Shown: positions 57,935 to 64,000 of the stretch, in pieces
Numbering within the stretch: the stretch's first letter is position 1
How the letters are laid out: every line of letters starts with the position of its first letter
Assembly: GCA_947494145.1 (NCBI GenBank)
Contig: CANLTZ010000008.1
Coordinates: 124,001-188,000 of the forward strand
Direction: 5' to 3'
Origin: an uncultured Jannaschia sp.
GTDB taxonomy: Bacteria; Pseudomonadota; Alphaproteobacteria; Rhodobacterales; Rhodobacteraceae
Length of the DNA stretch: 64,000 nt
Translations under genes and position numbers: made by a program
The notes under the pieces: generated by a model
What the model saw: the letters and a program-made list of their open reading frames with translations, nothing else
What the model was told of the DNA's origin: nothing
The model's database searches: none

Positions 57935-59199
57935 GCCGCTTCTTCAACCAAGAGCATATCGGTGAGCAGCTCAAGCTGGGCAGGCCGCGCAACCGTCACG
58001 TCCATCGTGGCCAGAGCCGTGATCCGCAGCCCACCCGACTGGGCATCGCTGTAGGGGTCACGGATCATGTCGACGGCACCCCAGGCGCCGATGAAGATTG
58101 GCGCGACGCCACCGGCGGACGTGGTCAGCAGGGACTTGACCAAATCGCCATCTGGGTCGGCCAAGGCGTTCGAGGACATGTGAACGGCGCCCGCCTTCGC
58201 AACAAGGCGATCCCATTCCGTGATCGCAGTGCCGGTGATGTAGTTGTTGTCCATCTGGTCCCAGGTCTCAGGGCGAACAAGGGCCCGCACATCGGCCGGG
58301 CTCGATGCTGCATTGCCGGTCATGAACCGGACCATCGCCGCGCGGAAATTGCCAAAGGCAGAGCGCCCACCACTGAATGCGGTCGAGTTGATGCCGTAGG
58401 TCGCGGCGCCGGTCACCACGCCAAGCGGCTGACCGTTGGCGCCGGTGCCGAGGAACGCCGCCTGATCCATCGCCGCGCCCATTGCCCCGTTCATGTCCCG
58501 GCGCACTGCTTGTTCTAGCGCGGCGCCGGACTGCTTGAGCGTCTTGCGGGTGATCCGCATCTGAATGCCGAGGTTGTGGTCCGGCGACATCGCGCGATCG
58601 GTGGTCGCATAGGTGGTCGGCCCGGCCACGTTCGTCGTCTCGCCATCGGCCCAGCCCGCAGTAACCGCCGAGGTTGTCACCGGCCATTCCACCGCACCCT
58701 GATCGATGCTGATCATCTGCGCCCCCATGCGCGCCGCCACGCTGTCCGGGAACAGGCGGTCGATGATGGGGCGGGTCTGCGTCGGGTTTGGGGTGCCGGC
58801 GGCGACCGTCTCTCCGGCCCGAACTTCCAGGGCCTGCCAAGGAACGGGGATGCCACGGAAGCCACCCGCGCTCCGCAGCTCCGTAACAATCTCGGCAGTC
58901 TGGCCGTCCAACTGCCGCCCTTCATCGAGTGCAAGCGCGACCTGGCGCAGCTCGAACCCGGCCATGAGGTCGGCCCATTCCTGTTCGCTGCGGGTTTCCA
59001 GTTCGGAACCCGCGTCCCGGCGTTCGGTGTCTTCGGCGATCAGCGCGGCCCGGTAGCGCGTCTCATTCGAGCGGTATTCCCGATCAAGGTCGTCCATCTT
59101 GCGGACTTCATCCTCGGTGGCGCTGTCATTGCCGGCTAGCTCGGCGAGGCTTTGACGGATTTCACTTTGCCGCCGGGCGATCTTCACTGATTCAAGCAT
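57931..59199 (-). CDS. phage major capsid protein (HK97 family)
   Basis: N-terminal coiled-coil scaffold-like region, then ISIDQGAVEWPVTTSAVTAGWADGETTNV...FLGTGANGQPLGVVTG...MSSNALADPDGDLVKSLLTTSAGGVAPIFIGAWGAVDMIRDPYSDAQSGGLRITALATMDVTVARP. Confidence 0.92.
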   Translation of the reverse strand: MLESVKIARRQSEIRQSLAELAGNDSATEDEVRKMDDLDREYRSNETRYRAALIAEDTERRDAGSELETRSEQEWADLMAGFELRQVALALDEGRQLDGQTAEIVTELRSAGGFRGIPVPWQALEVRAGETVAAGTPNPTQTRPIIDRLFPDSVAARMGAQMISIDQGAVEWPVTTSAVTAGWADGETTNVAGPTTYATTDRAMSPDHNLGIQMRITRKTLKQSGAALEQAVRRDMNGAMGAAMDQAAFLGTGANGQPLGVVTGAATYGINSTAFSGGRSAFGNFRAAMVRFMTGNAASSPADVRALVRPETWDQMDNNYITGTAITEWDRLVAKAGAVHMSSNALADPDGDLVKSLLTTSAGGVAPIFIGAWGAVDMIRDPYSDAQSGGLRITALATMDVTVARPAQLELLTDMLLVEEAA

Positions 59200-59202
59200 G
59201 CC

Positions 59203-59556
59203 TTATCCTTTCTGCTCAACGGGGGTCGCGTCGGGCCGCTCAAGCGACTCGACTGCGCGCCGCCAATCGCGGCGGTCTTCTCGGGGTGCGGGGTGGCCGC
59301 ACTCGATCCGGGTCTTTCGGGTGTGGCAACCGGGGCAAAGGGCCTGAAGGTTGCGCGGGTCATAGGACAGTTCGGGGTGTGTCCGGACGGGCTTGATGTG
59401 ATCCACTTCAAGCCGACCGCCGCAGCCACAAGACTGGCAGCGGTAGCGGTCGCGTTCCAGGATCTCGGCCCGCAGCGTCTTCCAGCGCTTCGTGCGGGTG
59501 ATCTTCCGGGAATGCCGATGGTGTTCCTTGCGGATGCCGCTTTTGCTTATACCCAT
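59203..59556 (-). CDS. HNH endonuclease
   Basis: RAEILERDRYRCQSCGCGGRLEVDHIKPVRTHPELSYDPRNLQALCPGCHTRKTR. Confidence 0.92.
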   Translation of the reverse strand: MGISKSGIRKEHHRHSRKITRTKRWKTLRAEILERDRYRCQSCGCGGRLEVDHIKPVRTHPELSYDPRNLQALCPGCHTRKTRIECGHPAPREDRRDWRRAVESLERPDATPVEQKG

Positions 59557-61175
59557 GCCATCCTCGCTTTCGCCTTCGGTTGAGCCGCGATGCGCGCGCC
59601 CTGCGCCACGGCGAGGACGGAAGCTGCCGCCGCGTCGATCCGGCCGGTGGAACGGGCTTTCGCCAGCTTGAGGTTATTGGCCGGGTCGCGCAGGCAGACC
59701 GCATCCGCGAATGCCGAGCGCAGCAGCAGCGACGGCCGGGCCTTCACCAGACCGTCAAAAGCAGCGCGGCGGAACCGCTCGCAATCCTCGCCGCCATCGC
59801 GGAAACCCTGCCCGCGCCAGACACACGGGGCGCGGACGCCTGCCCGGTTCAGTGCCTCGCCCAGCTCGGCCTGCTTGTATCGGTCCATCGTGATCGCAGT
59901 GACGTTCTGACCCTCAACCTGGCGCATCACCTCGGCCAGCCACGGGGCAACTGGCACCGTTTTGTCGCCAAGGACGGTCAGCTCACCACGCTCTTGCATT
60001 TCGACGTATCGCCCGGCCACGCCGTCCGCCTGTCCCCGATCCAAGAGGCTGGGCATGGACGGGAAGGTACCGAGGCATTCGAGCCGCCCGGTCTGGGGCC
60101 AGTAGAACGCCGCCGCCGTCATCGAGGCCGAGCCGCCGAGGTCGATCCCGATCACGACGCCGCCTTCGCGCGGCGGCAGGGTGTCGGTTTCGCAGTTCAG
60201 CCACTCATCGAGGGTGATCAGCAGATCGCGGGATTCGCCGGACACGCGCTCATTGCGGTTGTAGAGGCGGAAGGACGTGAGGCTGGACCCGCCGCGCGCG
60301 ATTGACCGCTTGCCCTGGGCTTGCAGCCATTCCGGCGAACCGCCGATGCCGTGCGGCGCGCCGGGGTTGGCAATCAGCAGGCTTTCGAGGTCATCTGCGG
60401 GCAGGCCCGGCGCGGGCCGATGCTCTTGGACGTAGGAACCAGGTGCCGGATCGTCGATCCATCGAGAAAACGGGTGCGTGTCGTCGCTGGCGGACGTGCT
60501 GATGAGAAACGCGCGGCCGTCCCGCTTGCCGAGACCGGACAGGAGCGCGTGTTCCAGCTCATCGCCGCGATCCAGCGCCCAATGTCCGCGCTCATCGAGG
60601 ATCGCCATCGTCGGAGCGCCGCCGAGAGCGGATTTGCCGTCGGCGGCGATGACGCGAAGGACGTGCCCGCCGCCGTCGCCCTCAAACTCGATTTCGAGGC
60701 GCGGGGCGCGGCGGTAGATCAGGCGGCGCTGCAGCTCAAGCGGCAACGTCTCAGCGAACCCGGCCACAAATTGCCAGATGATTCGGCCCTGATCCCGTGT
60801 CCGGGTGGCGGCGATAATCTCACGCCGGGGCTGGCGGTCCCAGACGCCGATCAGGCCACCAAGGGCAAGGCCCGCAGTGATCGCAGATTTGCCGTTGCCG
60901 CGCCCGATGCTCAGGATCGCATTGGCCGTCTCTCGCGCCATGGCGCCTTCGATGAACTGGCGCTGGAACGGGGCCAATACGACCGGCTTGCCCGCATTCG
61001 GCCCCTCGGGAATGCTCAAGCTATGCATGAAATGCATGGCTTTCTCGGCCTCGGTCGCGCCCTCCATTTCCGCGCCCTGCGCGAAAATTGAAAACTCAGG
61101 ACGACGGTCCCCCTGGCCCACAGAAATCGCGGCATTGGGACCATTTCCGAAGAGGTCAGTTTGGGAGGAGGTCAT
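59547..61175 (-). CDS. terminase large subunit
   Basis: PVVLAPFQRQFIEGAMA; ILSIGRGNGKSAITAGLAL (Walker A); TMAILDERGHWALDRGDELEHALLSGLGKRDGRAFLISTSA; VIGIDLGGSASMTAAAFYW nuclease start. Confidence 0.92.
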   Translation of the reverse strand: MTSSQTDLFGNGPNAAISVGQGDRRPEFSIFAQGAEMEGATEAEKAMHFMHSLSIPEGPNAGKPVVLAPFQRQFIEGAMARETANAILSIGRGNGKSAITAGLALGGLIGVWDRQPRREIIAATRTRDQGRIIWQFVAGFAETLPLELQRRLIYRRAPRLEIEFEGDGGGHVLRVIAADGKSALGGAPTMAILDERGHWALDRGDELEHALLSGLGKRDGRAFLISTSASDDTHPFSRWIDDPAPGSYVQEHRPAPGLPADDLESLLIANPGAPHGIGGSPEWLQAQGKRSIARGGSSLTSFRLYNRNERVSGESRDLLITLDEWLNCETDTLPPREGGVVIGIDLGGSASMTAAAFYWPQTGRLECLGTFPSMPSLLDRGQADGVAGRYVEMQERGELTVLGDKTVPVAPWLAEVMRQVEGQNVTAITMDRYKQAELGEALNRAGVRAPCVWRGQGFRDGGEDCERFRRAAFDGLVKARPSLLLRSAFADAVCLRDPANNLKLAKARSTGRIDAAAASVLAVAQGARIAAQPKAKARMAWV

Positions 61176-61879
61176 GCCATGCGCTCCCGCTGATCGGAGG
61201 AACGCGAGGTGGACCAATCAAGAAACCGCTGGACGATCCGCAGGCCCGTTTCGTCGCCGTCCGCCGGCGGGAAGGCGAATGGCATCAGAAACGATTGGCT
61301 GTCCATTCCTTGCTCTTGGAAGCCCACATCGGTCAGGCACGGCCATCCGTTCGCCGCAAGCCACTCATTCCATGCAGTCTCGCGATGTGAACCAGCTTTG
61401 ATCAAACACGCTTGGTCGACAGGATAGGCACACGATTGATCGCGTCGCGCGCCATGGTTCTTTACTTGGTTCCTGCCTTTATATGGGGAGGTGCAGATTT
61501 GACCCGCGTTCCGTGCAGATTTGACCCGCGTTCCATCCACTATCGCGGGTCGCGCGTGACCCGCGTCCGACTTCTGTTTCGCGGAAAATGCGACCACTTT
61601 CCCGGGGGCAAGGAAGGTGTATGAAACAGTGCGCCCGCGCGCCGTGCCGTCGGTCCTGCCGAGCCATCCAGCCCGGGTCAGTTCCGCAAGAGCCCGCTTA
61701 ATTGTCGCCTCAGACACATCCAGGTGATCAGCGAGCGTTCTGCGCGAGGGATTGCATTGGCCAGTGTCGCGATTGGCGTAGTCGAGTGCCAGGACTTGCG
61801 CCACCATTCGAGTGGTAAGGCTCAGCCCGGTCGCTTTGCGTATTGACTGTGCCCATTCCTGCCGCCACGCGCCGCTCAT
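61172..61879 (-). CDS. helix-turn-helix protein (possible replication initiator or terminase-small-like)
   Basis: LTTRMVAQVLALDYANRDTGQCNPSRRTLADHLDVSEATIKRALAELTRAGWLGR winged-helix region; contains tandem repeats. Confidence 0.7.
   Translation of the reverse strand: MSGAWRQEWAQSIRKATGLSLTTRMVAQVLALDYANRDTGQCNPSRRTLADHLDVSEATIKRALAELTRAGWLGRTDGTARGRTVSYTFLAPGKVVAFSAKQKSDAGHARPAIVDGTRVKSARNAGQICTSPYKGRNQVKNHGARRDQSCAYPVDQACLIKAGSHRETAWNEWLAANGWPCLTDVGFQEQGMDSQSFLMPFAFPPADGDETGLRIVQRFLDWSTSRSSDQRERMA
61491..61534 (+). repeat. two perfect tandem copies of 22 bp GTGCAGATTTGACCCGCGTTCC
   Basis: Read directly: 61491-61512 and 61513-61534. Confidence 0.9.
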
Positions 61880-62424
61880 ACCTGCACCCCGCGATACCTG
61901 GCTCCGACGCGGGCCATGTGCGGCGACGTGGTCAGGGACTTAGCGTCCAGCGCTCCCCGCGCATCGTAGTGGACGGTCGCCTGATCCATGATCGCTTGGG
62001 CAATGTCCGACGGTATGTCGGACGCGGTCGATCCAAAGCCTGCCCGGTAGTCGATGATCAGGTTGCCCACCAACCTTTGACGATGCTCCGGCAACCATCG
62101 GATGTAGGGGCGCAGGCCCGACGACAGCTCGAACCCAGAGAACGCCAGGCCGTCGATCTGGATCGCGACGCCCGCACCCTCTGCAAGAGGGGCGACCGGC
62201 AATCGTAGGCTGTCGCCCAGCGTCACGTCGAATACCTGGACACGGATGTCTTGGGTCAGCAATGCGACCTGCGCGAACTGCTCAAACTCGGCCGCTACCG
62301 TCGCTCCAATTTTCCGGATCGCGGTGTCTTCGTCGTCATGCGCAACGCGGGCGTGAAGCTTCAGATCCTCAAGGACGAACGGGTCATCAGCGCTCACCGG
62401 CGAGCGATCCAGGTTCATATTCAT
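61876..62424 (-). CDS. phage head-tail connector (gp6-like)
   Basis: DPFVLEDLKLHARVAHDDEDTAIRKIGATVAAEFEQFAQVALLTQDIRV...NLIIDYRAGFGSTASDIPSDIAQAIMDQATVHYDAR. Confidence 0.85.
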   Translation of the reverse strand: MNMNLDRSPVSADDPFVLEDLKLHARVAHDDEDTAIRKIGATVAAEFEQFAQVALLTQDIRVQVFDVTLGDSLRLPVAPLAEGAGVAIQIDGLAFSGFELSSGLRPYIRWLPEHRQRLVGNLIIDYRAGFGSTASDIPSDIAQAIMDQATVHYDARGALDAKSLTTSPHMARVGARYRGVQV

Positions 62425-62563
62425 GCGAGACCCCCCGCACCAAAACGACGCCAGATCAGAGTTTTACAAGTACCAACATCGTTCTGCGGCTGTTCGCGAT
62501 TGTTCCGCGCTCTACTGTAAAACCCATGCCTTTGAGGTTGCTCAGAATACCGGCATTCAACGG

Positions 62564-62575
62564 GAAGCCTGCATT
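62564..62575 (+). repeat. putative attR core, direct repeat GAAGCCTGCATT
   Basis: Identical to 53096-53107. Confidence 0.65.
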
Positions 62576-62712
62576 TCCTCCCCGATTGCGTTTTCGCTGC
62601 CCGTTTCCGACCCATCGGAAATTGCAAACAGTCCTATCGGCAATCCCGGCATGCGCCCGGCCATCTGGGTGCTACACTCCTCGGCACAGAACAACGCGCC
62701 GGAGGAGACCCC

Positions 62713-63777
62713 ATGAAATCGCTACTGATTGCCGCCTTGCTGGCGGGCACCGCCGCCCATGCCGAGATCGAAACCTACGTGACCCTTCCGGCAGACACGC
62801 CGCCGGGCAACCTGGCCATCGGCCCCGATGGGCGCATCTTCATGAGCGTCCATGGCTTCTACGGCCCCGACCTGCGCCTGGTCGAGGTCATGCCTGACGG
62901 CACAACCACCCCCTACCCGACCGAGGCTTGGGCCAACGCGCCCGCCGGTGATGGCGACGGCCTCAACGGCGTGCTGGGGCTCAATGCCGACCGGGATGGC
63001 ATCCTATGGCTTCTCGATGGCCAGGGCGAAGGCCAAGCGGGCCGCGTCATCGGCTGGAACACCCGCACCGAAAGCCTGCACGCCATCCACTATCTCGGCC
63101 AGCCCGTGTCGCGCCCCACCAGCTTTCTCAACGACCTGGCCGTGGACCGCGAACATGAGGCGATTTATATTTCCGACACGTCGGATGCGGAAAGCTCGGC
63201 CATCATCGTACTCGACCTGACGACGGGGCGTGCGCGCCGGGTGCTCGAAGGCTCGCCCTTCACCGTGCCAGAAGACATCGATATGGTCATCGATGACAAA
63301 GTCGTCGAATTGGGCGGCGCCCCCGCACGCATCGGCGTGAACCCGATCACCGTCGATCCGGCCAATGAATGGGTTTATTTTGCCCCGATGACCGGCCGTT
63401 CGCTCTTCCGGGTACGCACAACTGACCTACTCGATCACAGCCTCACCGATGACGCGCTAGCTGCCCGGGTCGAGCGCTACGGCGACAAGGCCATTTCCGA
63501 CGGCTCCACCGTTGATATGGCTGGCAATGTCTACATCACCTCCATCACCGAAGATGCGGTGGGTGTCACGCGGCCCGATGGCAGCTATGACATCCTCTAC
63601 CAAAGCGATGACATGTCCTGGCCCGATGGCTTCGCCATGGGCCCCGATGGCCATGTCTATGTCACCATCAACGAACTGCACCGCTCGCCCGTCCTCAATG
63701 GCGGGGAAAACGGCGCATTGGGGGAATTCAAGATCATGCGCTTCCCCGCCCTGGGCGGTGGCGTCAGCGGTCGCTAG
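62713..63777 (+). CDS. secreted beta-propeller protein, SMP-30/gluconolactonase or MRJP/yellow-like
   Basis: Signal peptide; LPPGNLAIGPDGRIFMSVHGF...DGLNGVLGLNADRDGILWLLD...FLNDLAVDREHEAIYISDTSD...SWPDGFAMGPDGHVYVTINELHRSPVLNGG. Confidence 0.82.
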   Translation: MKSLLIAALLAGTAAHAEIETYVTLPADTPPGNLAIGPDGRIFMSVHGFYGPDLRLVEVMPDGTTTPYPTEAWANAPAGDGDGLNGVLGLNADRDGILWLLDGQGEGQAGRVIGWNTRTESLHAIHYLGQPVSRPTSFLNDLAVDREHEAIYISDTSDAESSAIIVLDLTTGRARRVLEGSPFTVPEDIDMVIDDKVVELGGAPARIGVNPITVDPANEWVYFAPMTGRSLFRVRTTDLLDHSLTDDALAARVERYGDKAISDGSTVDMAGNVYITSITEDAVGVTRPDGSYDILYQSDDMSWPDGFAMGPDGHVYVTINELHRSPVLNGGENGALGEFKIMRFPALGGGVSGR

Positions 63778-63786
63778 AAGACGCCT

Positions 63787-63813
63787 CGCTGGCGTGGTGC
63801 GGCCACGCCAGCG
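63787..63813 (+). terminator. strong stem-loop downstream of the beta-propeller gene
   Basis: CGCTGGCGTGG-TGCGG-CCACGCCAGCG, 11-bp perfect stem; no clear T tract. Confidence 0.5.
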
Positions 63814-64000
63814 CACCAGTCCCCCGCCTCCGCCCGCCAACGTACGCCACAGAGCAGACCCAACCAACAGGCCGCCGACCCCAAGCAACGCCACCATCCC
63901 GCGCCAGCCGCCTGCCCCTTCATCCTGGCCCAAATACTCAAATCCAGACCTCGGAACCCACCGAAACCTGCGTCCACAGCGCGCAGATCGCGGATCCCCC

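Larger units (their letters stand above)
53108..62563. mobile_element. tail-less phage-satellite-like element (cf-PICI-like) integrated at ssrA
   Basis: Integrase next to ssrA, AlpA-like, divergent repressor, terminase/HNH/capsid/protease/portal/connector, 12-bp flanking repeat, no tail or lysis genes. Confidence 0.75.

Noticed and set aside
56313-62424. Gene transfer agent head cluster
   Set aside because: Rhodobacterales GTAs have a long cluster with tail genes and no integrase or att repeats; this block has an integrase, direct repeats and no tail genes.
46690-63940. AATACTCAAA motif near 46698 and 63931
   Set aside because: Too short and common in this type of genome to interpret.
1-64000. 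CRISPR arrays
   Set aside because: No regularly spaced direct repeats seen anywhere in the window.

Overview
High-GC Rhodobacterales (roseobacter-like) chromosomal window. Assignments come from reading the ORF translations by eye; no searches were run. Core blocks: an RlmE fragment; a Ppx/GppA phosphatase; a corrinoid/folate C1 cluster (PF13769-like protein, MetF-like, methyl-THF:corrinoid methyltransferase, RamA-like ASKHA ferredoxin); a co-directional GAPDH-ArsJ plus YnjF/YnjB/YnjC/YnjD-like array; an unassigned sugar/polyol regulon (ABC importer, SorC regulator, FGGY kinase, SIS isomerase, G1P-dehydrogenase-like, SDR, HAD) with two matching operator palindromes; AlaX-MscS-CysK-TrgB-TrgA-Cfa-Phr; and DmdA-AcuI next to a DUF1326/DUF2182 pair. 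Two mobile elements stand out. (1) A roughly 9.5 kb island at tRNA-Ser(TGA) carries a large serine recombinase, a HigBA-like TA pair and a tightly coupled TerB-N/TerB/TerB-C + BrxD-like ATPase + BrxHI/Lhr-like helicase operon, a candidate anti-phage system without the rest of BREX. (2) A roughly 9.5 kb element inserted at a circularly permuted two-piece tmRNA gene (tag ANDNRAPVALAA), flanked by a 12-bp direct repeat, carries a tyrosine integrase, AlpA-like protein, divergent repressor, terminase, HNH, HK97 capsid, protease, portal and connector, but no tail or lysis genes. This is the layout of a capsid-forming phage satellite (cf-PICI-like).
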